From JAGWRI01 sp963728785 (GTDB lineage Bacteria > Gemmatimonadota > Gemmatimonadetes > Gemmatimonadales > Gemmatimonadaceae), in assembly GCA_963728785.1 (NCBI GenBank), contig CAVSKV010000004.1, positions 992,001-1,056,000 of the forward strand: 64,000 bases of DNA, in the 5' to 3' direction. A program made the translations under genes and the position numbers. Each line of letters opens with the position of its first letter. Within the stretch, counting starts at the first letter, position 1. This document shows, in pieces, positions 7,925 to 16,085 of this stretch. The notes below the pieces were generated by a model. That model was not told the DNA's origin, did no database searches, and saw only the letters and a program-made list of their open reading frames with translations.

Positions 7925-8830
7925 ATGTCTTTTTTGCGATTGCACGCCTTCCTTGCTCTCTGGTGTCTGGCCGGTTCGGGGTGTGCCGCCCCGCAGCGGG
8001 ACGCCGCCCGCACGCTCGGCCTGCCAATTGACGTCGACGATTTCGGTGACACGTTGCGCGCGCCGGCCGCCGCGGAGGTGCGTGTCGTCTCGCTCAATCC
8101 GACGACCACCGAAATCGTCTTTGCCATCGGCGCGGGCGGCCGGCTCGTGGGGCGGTCGCAATGGGACAGCTGGCCCGCGGCCGCCCGGAGGGTGCCAGCG
8201 CTCGGCCCGGCCGTGCGCCCCAATGTCGAGGCCGTGCTCGCCGCCCATCCCGATCTGGTGCTGCTCTACGCGAGCGCCGACGATCGCGCCGCCGCGGCAC
8301 GGTTCCGCGCGTCCGGCATCACGGTCGCCGCGCTGCGCGTCGACCGGATTGCCGACTTCCGGCGGGCCACGCGCGATATCGGCGCCTTGCTCGGTGATTC
8401 GGCGCGCGCCGCGGCCGTCGTGGACTCGGTCGACCGTACCCTGGCGCGCGTCAGAGCGGCCACGCGTCGGCTGCCGCAGGTGCGCGTCTTCATGTCGGCG
8501 TGGGATCAGCCGATCATCGCCATCGGCGGCGGGAGTTTTCTCGACGAACTGATCGCGATCGCCGGCGGTCGGAACGTCTATGCCGACGTGGCGTCCCCGT
8601 CGCCGACGGTGACCCTGGAGGATGTCGTGGCCCGCGACCCCGACGTCGTGCTGGCCAGTCCGGAAGCGCGCGGGCGCATGCTCGCCGATCCGTGGTGGCG
8701 CGCGCTGCGCGCCGTGCGGCAGGGCCGCGTGCTCGCCTTCGACACCGCCGTGGTCGGACGGCCGTCGGTGGTGATGGGCGCGGCCGCCGTGTCGCTCGCC
8801 CGTCTGTTGCATCCGGGGATCCTCCCGTGA
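7925..8830 (+). CDS. btuF: Vitamin B12 ABC transporter, substrate-binding protein (BtuF-type)
   Basis: A 301-residue periplasmic binding protein of the BtuF/FecB fold. From the ATG at 7925 the first 20 residues make a short signal peptide ending L-A-G-S-G-C, so it may be a lipoprotein. The mature part shows V-V-S-L-N-P-T-T-T-E-I-V-F-A-I-G-A-G, the usual BtuF strand-helix start, and later R-D-P-D-V-V-L-A-S. An alternative GTG at 7859 has a better Shine-Dalgarno (GGGGGAGG at 7847-7854) but would add 22 residues before the signal peptide. The cobalamin riboswitch directly upstream and BtuC/BtuD/BtuB downstream identify B12 as the likely ligand. Confidence 0.85.
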   Translation: MSFLRLHAFLALWCLAGSGCAAPQRDAARTLGLPIDVDDFGDTLRAPAAAEVRVVSLNPTTTEIVFAIGAGGRLVGRSQWDSWPAAARRVPALGPAVRPNVEAVLAAHPDLVLLYASADDRAAAARFRASGITVAALRVDRIADFRRATRDIGALLGDSARAAAVVDSVDRTLARVRAATRRLPQVRVFMSAWDQPIIAIGGGSFLDELIAIAGGRNVYADVASPSPTVTLEDVVARDPDVVLASPEARGRMLADPWWRALRAVRQGRVLAFDTAVVGRPSVVMGAAAVSLARLLHPGILP

Positions 8831-9804
8831 GCCGCCGGGCGTGGCGGTGGGCGGCGGCAGCCGGCTTGTTGGTCGTCCTCGTGCTGCTCGGAGTGGCTCT
8901 CGGAAGCGTGCACCTCTCGCTCGGTGAGGCGTTCCGCGGGCTGATGGGGCAGGGGGATCAGAACGTCGTGACCATCGTCCGCGTGCTGCGTGTCCCCCGC
9001 GTGGCGCTGGCTGTGCTCGTAGGCGCCGGACTCGGCATGAGCGGCGCATCTCTCCAGGGGGTCATGCGCAATCCGCTGGCCGAGCCCTACCTGCTCGGGG
9101 TGTCGGGGGGCGCTGCGGTGGGGGCCGTGATCGCGGTAGCACTCGGCGCCGCGGCCGACTTCGTGCCGCTGGCCGCGTTCGCCGGCGCCGTCATGGCCGT
9201 GACGGTCGCGTTCTCCGTCGCCCACGCGGCTCCCGGTCGCGGCGATGCCGGCGTGCTGCTCATGGCGGGCGTCATCGTGGGCGCGTTTGCCAATGCTGCG
9301 ATCATGCTCCTGCTCGCCAACGCCGATCCCAACGTGATGCGCAGCGCGCTGTGGTGGATGATGGGTTCGGTGAGCGACGCGACGTGGCCGCAGGTGGCGT
9401 GGCTGGCCGTGTACGTGGTCGGGGGCGGCACGCTGCTCATCGGATGGGGACGCGAAATCGACATCCTGGCGCTCGGCGAGGACGCGGCGGCCGGCCTCGG
9501 ACTGGACGCCGATCGCGCGGCGCGTCGAGTGTATCTCGTGGCGTCGTTGCTCGCCGCGGCCACCGTGGCCGCGGCGGGCCTGATCGGGTTCGTAGGGCTC
9601 GTGGTGCCGCACATCGCCCGGCGGCTGGGGGCCGGCGCGCAGCGCGGCGTCATCCTGGGCAGCGCGCTCGTCGGCGCCGCGCTCGTGGTAGCGGCCGATC
9701 TGGCCGCGCGCACCGCACTGCCGCCCGCCGAGCTCCCCCTCGGCGCGGTGACGGCGATCATCGGCGTGCCGTTCTTCCTCGTCCAGTTGCGGAGGCTGCG
9801 GTGA
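8827..9804 (+). CDS. btuC: Vitamin B12 ABC transporter, permease (BtuC/FecCD family)
   Basis: A 325-residue polytopic membrane protein of the FecCD family. The GTG start overlaps the btuF stop (GTGA). Family motifs include R-V-P-R-V-A-L-A-V-L-V-G-A-G-L-G-M-S-G-A, then N-P-L-A-E-P-Y-L-L-G-V-S-G-G-A, and near the C-terminus G-L-I-G-F-V-G-L-V-V-P-H-I-A-R. About nine to ten membrane segments are expected. It forms the inner-membrane B12 channel with BtuD. Confidence 0.9.
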   Translation: MSRRAWRWAAAAGLLVVLVLLGVALGSVHLSLGEAFRGLMGQGDQNVVTIVRVLRVPRVALAVLVGAGLGMSGASLQGVMRNPLAEPYLLGVSGGAAVGAVIAVALGAAADFVPLAAFAGAVMAVTVAFSVAHAAPGRGDAGVLLMAGVIVGAFANAAIMLLLANADPNVMRSALWWMMGSVSDATWPQVAWLAVYVVGGGTLLIGWGREIDILALGEDAAAGLGLDADRAARRVYLVASLLAAATVAAAGLIGFVGLVVPHIARRLGAGAQRGVILGSALVGAALVVAADLAARTALPPAELPLGAVTAIIGVPFFLVQLRRLR

Positions 9805-10622
9805 TCGCGTTCGAACGCGTGGTCCTGCGCTATCGCGACGCCGTGCGCGACGCCGTACATGACGTGAGCTTCGACGCCGTCCGCGGGCGCATGACGGCGA
9901 TCGTCGGGCCCAACGGCAGCGGCAAGAGCACTCTCGTGCGCGCGCTTCTCGGCCGCCAGCCCGTGCGGTCGGGACGCATCACAGTGGACGGGCGCGACGT
10001 GGCCGGCCTGTCGCGGCAGGAAGTTGCCCGTCACGTGGCCGTGGTCACGCAGCGTGAGGAACTTGCGTTCCCCACGCCCGTGCGCGACTACGTCGGGCTG
10101 GGCCGCTTTCCCCATCGCGGCGCATGGCGTGGCGCCGTGGCGGCCGACCGCGAGGCGATCGCGCGCGGCGTGGCGCTGGCCGGTGTCGGAGCGTTGCTCG
10201 ACCGCGCCGTGGACACGCTGTCCGGCGGCGAATGGCAGCGTGTTCGCATCGCGCGCGCTCTCGCGCAGGGCGGGCAAGCCCTCGTGCTCGACGAGCCGAC
10301 CACCTATCTCGACATCGCGCACGAAATGGAAGCCTTCGAACTGCTCGGCCAGCTGGCCCGCGACGGAATGGCCGTGCTGCTGGTGAGTCACCAGTTGAAC
10401 CTCGTGGCGAGGTTCGCCGATCGGTTGGTGTTGCTCTTCGAAGGAACGGTGGCCGCGTCGGGAACGCCTGACGACGTGATGCGGGGAGAGATTCTCGAGC
10501 GCGTGTATGGGTGGCCACTCGTCGTCACCCGCGATCCCGCCGTGGGAGCGCCCGCGCTCGTGCCGCTGCGCGGACGCGCGCGCGCGGTTCCGCCGAACAC
10601 CTCGTCCTCCCCCGATCTATGA
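9801..10622 (+). CDS. btuD: Vitamin B12 ABC transporter, ATPase (BtuD-type)
   Basis: A 273-residue ABC ATPase. The Walker A motif G-P-N-G-S-G-K-S-T is at 36-44, the signature L-S-G-G-E-W-Q-R-V follows mid-protein, and Walker B is A-L-V-L-D-E-P-T. A switch His is in L-L-V-S-H-Q-L. The GTG start overlaps the btuC stop, and the stop overlaps the btuB ATG, so all four genes are translationally coupled behind the riboswitch. The C-terminal 30 residues after the ATPase core are Pro/Arg-rich and variable. Confidence 0.9.
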   Translation: MIAFERVVLRYRDAVRDAVHDVSFDAVRGRMTAIVGPNGSGKSTLVRALLGRQPVRSGRITVDGRDVAGLSRQEVARHVAVVTQREELAFPTPVRDYVGLGRFPHRGAWRGAVAADREAIARGVALAGVGALLDRAVDTLSGGEWQRVRIARALAQGGQALVLDEPTTYLDIAHEMEAFELLGQLARDGMAVLLVSHQLNLVARFADRLVLLFEGTVAASGTPDDVMRGEILERVYGWPLVVTRDPAVGAPALVPLRGRARAVPPNTSSSPDL

Positions 10623-12583
10623 ATCGCCGCTGCCAATTCCTCTTGCCGCTCGTCCTCTCGCTCGTCGCCCGCGAGGTGCTCCCGGCACAGACGCCGGATA
10701 CGGCCCGCGTGACCGCAGTCGTGACTACGGCCACCCGCCTGCCCGAGGCGCAGCGCGACGTGCCCGCGTCCGTCACCGTGATCACCGGCGCCCAGCTGCG
10801 CGCCCTCGGCATCACGTCGGTGGCCGACGCACTGCTCGCAACCCCGAGCGCCGCGATCGTACAGACCGGCTCGTTCGGCGGGGCCACGTCGCTGTTCCTT
10901 CGCGGCGGCGAGAGTGACTATGTCAAGGTGCTCATCGACGGCGTGCCGGCCAACGATCCCGGCGGCGCGATCGACTTGAGCACGCTCACCACCGACAACG
11001 TCGACCACATCGAGATCCTTCGTGGACCGGCCAGCGTGTTGTACGGCGCCGATGCCGTGAGCGGTGTCGTGCAGATCTTCACTCGCAGCGGCGCTGCCGG
11101 GCAGCGCTTGAGCGTCGAGGCGCGCGGTGGCACGTATCACACCGGTGACGCGTCGGCGTCGGTGCGAGGCGGCGTACCCCTCACGGCCGGTCCCACGGCC
11201 GACTATTCGCTCTCCGTCTCGCGCCACCAGACCGACGGGGTCTACGCGTTCAACAACCAGTTTGCCGAGACCGTGGTGAGCGGGGCCGCCAACTTCGCTC
11301 CTGACCCCGACGACGCGTTTCATCTCACCCTGCGCTACACCGATTCGCGCTACCACTACCCCACGAACAGCGCAGGCCAGGTGACCGACAGCAACACGTA
11401 CGACTCCGGTGACCGCACGGTGCTCGGGGCGACGTACGATCACGCGTTCTCGCGTGCGGCCGCCCTCGTCGTGAGCCTCTCCTCGGACCAGACCACCGGC
11501 GGCACTACGCAGTACCCCGACGTCCTGGACGACAATCTGTACCTCTCGCTCGACAACATCCGGCGGCGGAGCGCCGACGCGCGCCTCAATCTGCGCGACC
11601 CGCAAGGGCGCGGCGTGCTCACCCTTGGCGCCGCGGCGACGGCCGAGGACGAGCAGTCGCAGGCGCAGGGAGCGTCCTACGGCTCGCCCTATTCGTCCAT
11701 CTTCTCCGCCTCCCGCCGCACCAACGCCGCGTACGTCCAGGCACTCTGGACCCCCGTCACGCGGCTCACGGTCGTGGCGGGCGCACGGCTCGACGACAAC
11801 AAGGATTTCGGCGCCTTCGGCACCTACCGCGCAGGCATCAACTACATCACTGCCTCCGGCACGCGGCTCCGGGCCGGTGCCGGCACCGCGTTCCGAACGC
11901 CCACCTTCTACGAGAACTTCTCCGCCGGCTACGTGACTGGAAATCCGTCCCTCCGCCCCGAGCACGCCGGAGCCTGGGACGCCGGTGTGGAACAGCCGCT
12001 GCTCGACGGGCGCCTCACGCTCGGCGTGACCGCGTTCTCGCAAGTCTTCCGAGACATGATCGACTATACCGGTGGCACTACGGCGTGTGGGTACAGTTAC
12101 TGCAACGTGGCCCGGGCGCGCGCCTCCGGCCTCGAATACGAGGCCGTGGTGACGCCCGCATCGTTCCTGTCGGCGACGTTCGGATTCACCCACCTCGCCA
12201 CCCGCGTGCTCTCGGCCGGCTTCGACACCACCACCGGCGGCCTCTACCACCTCGGCCAACCCCTCATCCGCCGCCCCGCCACGAGTTGGAACGCGGCCCT
12301 CTCGGGCTCGTCGTCGTCGCGGGGTTCGCTCGACGTGCAATTCATGTACGTCGGCCAGCGCGCCGATCGTGACTTCCGCCCGTATCCCGCCGTGCCAGTG
12401 ACCCTTCCGGCATATCTGCGCGTGGATCTGGGGGCCGCGTATCCCCTCACGCTGCTGCCGGCCGGCCGGGGTACCACGCTCACCCTGCGCGTCCAGAATC
12501 TCGCCGGGGCGCGGTATCAGTCGGTGTTCAACTTTCTTGCGCCAGGCCGTACCGTGATGGCCGGCATGCGACTGACGCTGTGA
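10619..12583 (+). CDS. btuB: TonB-dependent vitamin B12 outer-membrane receptor (BtuB-type)
   Basis: A 654-residue outer-membrane receptor. It has a signal peptide (about 1-27), then the plug domain with R-D-V-P-A-S-V-T-V-I-T, S-L-F-L-R-G-G-E-S-D-Y-V-K-V-L-I-D-G-V and I-E-I-L-R-G-P-A-S-V-L-Y-G-A-D-A-V-S-G-V. A 22-strand barrel follows, ending in an aromatic-poor L-T-L. F-R-T-P-T-F-Y-E-N and N-P-S-L-R-P-E are typical of the barrel. V-V-T-T-A-T-R near residue 38 may serve as the TonB box. The B12 riboswitch controls the operon, which supports cobalamin as substrate. It supplies the periplasm for BtuF. Confidence 0.9.
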   Translation: MNRRCQFLLPLVLSLVAREVLPAQTPDTARVTAVVTTATRLPEAQRDVPASVTVITGAQLRALGITSVADALLATPSAAIVQTGSFGGATSLFLRGGESDYVKVLIDGVPANDPGGAIDLSTLTTDNVDHIEILRGPASVLYGADAVSGVVQIFTRSGAAGQRLSVEARGGTYHTGDASASVRGGVPLTAGPTADYSLSVSRHQTDGVYAFNNQFAETVVSGAANFAPDPDDAFHLTLRYTDSRYHYPTNSAGQVTDSNTYDSGDRTVLGATYDHAFSRAAALVVSLSSDQTTGGTTQYPDVLDDNLYLSLDNIRRRSADARLNLRDPQGRGVLTLGAAATAEDEQSQAQGASYGSPYSSIFSASRRTNAAYVQALWTPVTRLTVVAGARLDDNKDFGAFGTYRAGINYITASGTRLRAGAGTAFRTPTFYENFSAGYVTGNPSLRPEHAGAWDAGVEQPLLDGRLTLGVTAFSQVFRDMIDYTGGTTACGYSYCNVARARASGLEYEAVVTPASFLSATFGFTHLATRVLSAGFDTTTGGLYHLGQPLIRRPATSWNAALSGSSSSRGSLDVQFMYVGQRADRDFRPYPAVPVTLPAYLRVDLGAAYPLTLLPAGRGTTLTLRVQNLAGARYQSVFNFLAPGRTVMAGMRLTL

Positions 12584-12619
12584 GGGCGACGGCGGGCCAA
12601 GCCGGATTATCTTTCCCGC

Positions 12620-13381
12620 ATGCCATTCCTGGTGAGCGACGCCATCGTGCTGCACGCATTCGACTACCTCGAATCGTCGCGCATCCTGAGGCTCGCAACG
12701 CGGGAAGGAGGCCTCCGGTCGGCGCTCGCCAAAGGCGCCCGTCGTTCTCAGCGAAGGTTCGGCACCGCCCTTGACCTGTTCGCGCAGGGAAGCGCGCAGC
12801 TCTCCACCAAGGCGGGCCGCGATCTCGACATGCTCACCGGATTCGACGTGGTCGCGTCGCGCCCCGAATTGGGTCAGGATCTGGGCCGGTTCACCGGCGC
12901 GTCGGCGATCGCCGAGCTGGTGCTGCATTTCTCTACCGAGCACGCCGATCCTGCGCTGTTCGACGCCATTGCCGGCACACTCGACGCCATCGCCTCGGCG
13001 CCCTCCGATCGCGCGCTCGACGCCACGCTTGCCGGCGCCTGGCGTGTGATTGCGGCGCTCGGGTTCACGCCGGCACTCGCCGAATGCGCCGAGTGCCACG
13101 CCGCCCTGGACGAGGAAGCGACGGCCGTGTTCAGCCATGGAGCCGGCGGCGTCCTGTGCGCCCGGTGCGCGCGGCTCGTTTCGGGAGGGCGCCGCATGCC
13201 GCCGGAGGCGCGCATGGCGCTACGGATTTGGACCTCCGGAGGCGACGCCGAGCCGCTCGCCGGCGCTTCGGCTCGCGCCCACCAGCGGCTGCTGCGCGAA
13301 TTCCTGCTGCACCACGTGGTGGACGGCCGCCCGCTACGGGCGTTCGAACTGTGGGAGCAGGGCGCCTGGAGCGGCGCATGA
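12620..13381 (+). CDS. recO: DNA repair protein RecO
   Basis: A 253-residue RecO. The N-terminal OB-fold begins S-D-A-I-V-L-H-A-F-D-Y-L-E-S-S-R-I, with A-K-G-A-R-R-S near residue 40. A helical domain follows with a Cys4 zinc site: C156/C159 and C180/C183. RecO loads RecA with RecR at gapped DNA. The TTATCT at 12607-12612 sits 7 bases before the ATG like a -10 element, which would give a leaderless message, but no good -35 is seen. The stop overlaps the selB start by 4 bases. Confidence 0.9.
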   Translation: MPFLVSDAIVLHAFDYLESSRILRLATREGGLRSALAKGARRSQRRFGTALDLFAQGSAQLSTKAGRDLDMLTGFDVVASRPELGQDLGRFTGASAIAELVLHFSTEHADPALFDAIAGTLDAIASAPSDRALDATLAGAWRVIAALGFTPALAECAECHAALDEEATAVFSHGAGGVLCARCARLVSGGRRMPPEARMALRIWTSGGDAEPLAGASARAHQRLLREFLLHHVVDGRPLRAFELWEQGAWSGA

Positions 13382-15234
13382 TCGTCGGCACCGCGGGACA
13401 TATCGACCACGGCAAGACCACGCTCGTGCGCGCCCTCACGGGGATCGACACCGACCGGCTCCCCGAAGAGAAGCGGCGCGGGATCACGATCGAACTCGGC
13501 TTCGCGCCCCTGGTGCTGGACGGCCTCGGCACCGTGGGGATCGTGGACGTACCGGGGCACGAAGCGTTCGTCCGCACCATGCTCGCGGGCGCTGCCGGCA
13601 TCGACGTCGGGCTGCTCGTCGTGGCGGCGGATGACGGCGTGCGCCCGCAGACGCGGGAACACCTCGCGATCCTCGACTTGCTCGACGTGCACGGGGGTGT
13701 CGTAGCGCTTACCAAGTGCGATCTCGTCGATGCCGACTGGATCGATCTCGTGGAAGAGGACCTGCGCCCGCTATTTCGGGGAACGGGGTTCGCGCATGCA
13801 CCCGTGGTCCGCGTCAGACCGGGGGACGACGCGGCCCTCGAGGCGCTTCGTTCGGCGCTCGGCGACGCGTTGCGTGCCACCGCGGAGCGCAATCCCCACG
13901 ATCTCTTCCGTCTGCCTGTAGACCGCGTGTTCAGCGTGCGCGGCACCGGCACCGTGGTCACTGGTACGGCGTGGAGCGGCTCGCTGGCGCGCGACGCGGA
14001 AGTTCGCATTCTTCCCTCCGGCCGTATGGCGCGTGTGCGCGGAATCCAGAACTACGGGGTGTCGGCCGACCTCGCGTACCCGGGCCAACGCACGGCCGTC
14101 GCCTTGGGCGGGGTGGACGTGGCCGAAATCCACCGCGGCGACGTGATCGTGAGCGACGCGGGCTGGCAGCCCACGCGCACCGTGCGCGCCGACGCCACTC
14201 TCCTGGCCGACGCCCCGCGATCGCTCGGGCCCCGGACGGCCGTGCGATTCCACCTTGGCACAGCTGAAGTCGGAGCCCGGGTGGTGGCCGTCGGCGGGTC
14301 CCTCGCTCCCGGAGGCACCCGACCTGTGCGCATCGCTCTCGACGCGCCCGTCGTGGCCAGGGGAGGCGACCGGTTCGTGTTGCGCACCGCATCGCCGCTG
14401 GCCACGATCGGCGGCGGCGTGGTGACTGACGCGCAAGCGGGCCGCCGTTCGAAGCCGTTCGACACCCCGGGCCTGGATCCGGTGCGACGCCTGCGCGCGT
14501 TGCTGCACGACGCCGGGCCGCGCGGAGTGTCGGTCATGTCGCTCCCGGTCCGCCTTGGGGCGGGCCAGCACGATCTCGCCCGGGCCATTGCCAGCACAGG
14601 AGCAGTCCGCGCGCCGCGGAGCGACAGCCTGCTGGCATCCGGAGCGCTCGACGCCGATGGCGAACGACTGCTCGGATTCCTGGATGCCTACCACCGGTCG
14701 CACCCGCTAGCGTCAGGCGCGTCTCTGCAGGAGCTCCGGACCCGGTTGCGAGTGCCGGCTGAGTTCGTTGAACTGCTCCTCCGGCGCGGCGTGGAGGAGG
14801 GCGAGATCGAGACCAACGGCGGGGAGGTCCGTCGACGGGGCTGGGCTCCATCCCTATCGCCGGCCCAATCGGCGACTCTCGATCGCATCGTGGCTCGGCT
14901 GGTAGACCAGGGCCGGGAACCCGCATCGGTGGAGGAGCTGGCCGTGGAGTTTGGGCCGCACGCCGGTGAGATCTTGCGGGTGGCTGCCGGCCGTCGCCTC
15001 GTGACCCAAGTCGAAGCAAATCGGTACTATGCGGCGGCCCAATTGCAGCAGATTCTAGATCAGGTCAGTGCCGCCTTTGCCGGCGGGCGGGAGCTTGCGC
15101 CTAGCGAGCTACGGGAGGCTCTGGGCCTCAGCCGCAAGTACGTGATTCCGCTCCTGGAGTACTGCGACCGCTCGGGGCTCACGGCGAGGCGCGGCGAGGG
15201 CCGGGTCTGGATGGGCAAGCCGGCCAAAGCGTAA
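13378..15234 (+). CDS. selB: Selenocysteine-specific translation elongation factor SelB
   Basis: A 618-residue SelB. The GTPase domain opens M-I-V-G-T-A-G-H-I-D-H-G-K-T-T (G1, residues 7-15), with D-V-P-G-H-E (G3) and T-K-C-D (G4). The missing residues before the P-loop and the K-R-R-G-I-T-I-E-L-G-F-A switch are SelB-like rather than EF-Tu-like. Domains II-III follow, then C-terminal winged helices, ending in L-G-L-S-R-K-Y-V-I-P-L-L-E-Y-C-D. These bind the SECIS hairpin. No selA, selC or selD is in the window. Translation is coupled to recO by an ATGA overlap. Confidence 0.93.
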   Translation: MIVGTAGHIDHGKTTLVRALTGIDTDRLPEEKRRGITIELGFAPLVLDGLGTVGIVDVPGHEAFVRTMLAGAAGIDVGLLVVAADDGVRPQTREHLAILDLLDVHGGVVALTKCDLVDADWIDLVEEDLRPLFRGTGFAHAPVVRVRPGDDAALEALRSALGDALRATAERNPHDLFRLPVDRVFSVRGTGTVVTGTAWSGSLARDAEVRILPSGRMARVRGIQNYGVSADLAYPGQRTAVALGGVDVAEIHRGDVIVSDAGWQPTRTVRADATLLADAPRSLGPRTAVRFHLGTAEVGARVVAVGGSLAPGGTRPVRIALDAPVVARGGDRFVLRTASPLATIGGGVVTDAQAGRRSKPFDTPGLDPVRRLRALLHDAGPRGVSVMSLPVRLGAGQHDLARAIASTGAVRAPRSDSLLASGALDADGERLLGFLDAYHRSHPLASGASLQELRTRLRVPAEFVELLLRRGVEEGEIETNGGEVRRRGWAPSLSPAQSATLDRIVARLVDQGREPASVEELAVEFGPHAGEILRVAAGRRLVTQVEANRYYAAAQLQQILDQVSAAFAGGRELAPSELREALGLSRKYVIPLLEYCDRSGLTARRGEGRVWMGKPAKA

Positions 15235-15271
15235 CTTTCTGTCGTTCCAATCGTTCCAACAGTGCAAAATC

Positions 15272-15300
15272 TTGACACCCTGGCCCTGGGGACCTACTAT
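15272..15300 (+). promoter_or_regulatory. Strong housekeeping promoter upstream of the small secreted protein
   Basis: A perfect TTGACA at 15272-15277, 17-bp spacer and TACTAT at 15295-15300. Transcription should start near 15307, leaving a leader of about 70 nt. It lies in the 144-base gap after selB, in which no tRNA-Sec or other RNA gene was recognised. Confidence 0.75.
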
Positions 15301-15378
15301 TTCTGACGTAGTCCCGCAGTGTCATTCACCCTTTCAGGAGTCTTGACGAACATCCTGTCTCGTTAGCTCGGAGTACAT

Positions 15379-15845
15379 ATGTTGAACCGCTGGGCAGCAC
15401 TTGCGCTCGTGCTCGCCCTTTGTGCGTTCACGCCAAAGTATGCGGCGGGGCAGCAGTCGTCAGACCTGTCCCGAGGGCGCAAGGCTGGGGGGGGGTTGGG
15501 GCAGAACTACCCCAATCCTTTCAATCCGGAGACTACCATCCCGTTCATGATCGGCGACTCGACATGCTCGGATGGTGGCAAGGCGCACGTGGTTTCCCTC
15601 AGGATCTACAACATTCTGGCGCAGCAGGTCGCTGTGCCGGTCCTGCAGGGGGTTCTTCCGCGTCTGGTGCCGGTGCTGCTGTGGGCCGGCCCGTGGCCAA
15701 CTTGACGTTGACCTGCGGGACGTACACGGCGTACTGGGACGGGAAGATCATGAACACGAATACCGAAGTCCCGTCGGGCCTGTACGTGTATGAGCTCGTG
15801 ATCGACGGGGACCGCCTCGTGAGGAAGATGTTCGTCGCGAAGTGA
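15379..15845 (+). pseudogene. Small secreted protein with a lone FlgD/T9SS-type C-terminal domain, interrupted by a -1 frameshift
   Basis: The ATG at 15379 (CGGAG five bases upstream) begins a signal peptide of about 24 residues ending Y-A-A-G-Q. G-Q-N-Y-P-N-P-F-N-P-E-T-T-I-P-F and V-S-L-R-I-Y-N-I-L-A-Q follow, the opening of a FlgD-Ig/T9SS type A sorting module. That frame stops at 15703-15705. The rest of the module (G-T-Y-T-A-Y-W-D-G-K, then S-G-L-Y-V-Y-E-L and R-K-M-F-V-A-K) continues in the frame one base back, ending at 15845. The frames join at a G-run, 15648-15652; one extra G restores a 155-residue protein. A G9 tract lies at 15487-15495. It may be a sequencing slip, a true mutation or programmed slippage. 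The strong promoter argues for an expressed gene. Confidence 0.7.
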
Positions 15846-15872
15846 CCCCTCCAGTGCGAGTCATTGATTGGG

Positions 15873-15898
15873 AGCGCCCCGGCAGTCGCCGGGGCGCT
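15873..15898 (+). terminator. Hairpin terminator after the small secreted protein gene
   Basis: A perfect 11-bp GC-rich stem (15873-15883 with 15888-15898) with a 4-base loop, 28 bases after the stop. The T-tract is weak (TTCT). It separates this short unit from clpB. Confidence 0.6.
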
Positions 15899-15907
15899 TC
15901 TGCATTC

Positions 15908-15941
15908 GGGGGCCGGCAGTGGCCGCCGCGTCCCGGCCCCC
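15908..15941. repeat. Second GC-rich inverted repeat in the clpB upstream region
   Basis: GGGGGCCGG at 15908-15916 pairs with CCGGCCCCC at 15933-15941 (9 bp, 16-base loop). It follows the terminator hairpin and could reinforce it. In the rest of the gap to clpB (15942-16085) no convincing promoter or heat-shock operator was found. Confidence 0.4.
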
Positions 15942-16085
15942 GTGCGCCCCATCGGCAGACGCCGGCGACTCTGGCGCAGGCTGGGATGGAAAACCCCGCC
16001 GCTATGGCGGGATCGCCCGGCACCGAGATTGCCACCAGATTGCGGTAGCGCGCCATGCGGGCGCGCCACTGGAGAACGCCACGCC

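Noticed and set aside
12584..12619. Full promoter before recO.
   Set aside because: A TTATCT box exists, but no acceptable -35 at 16-18 bp; kept only as a note in the recO entry.
10388..13138. A 916-codon open frame on the minus strand across btuD, btuB and recO.
   Set aside because: It lies opposite three clear genes, has no recognisable domain and shows the Arg/Gly/His-rich composition of GC-rich shadow frames.
15235..15378. tRNA-Sec or SECIS element next to selB.
   Set aside because: No cloverleaf or TCA anticodon; the gap is explained by a promoter and leader.
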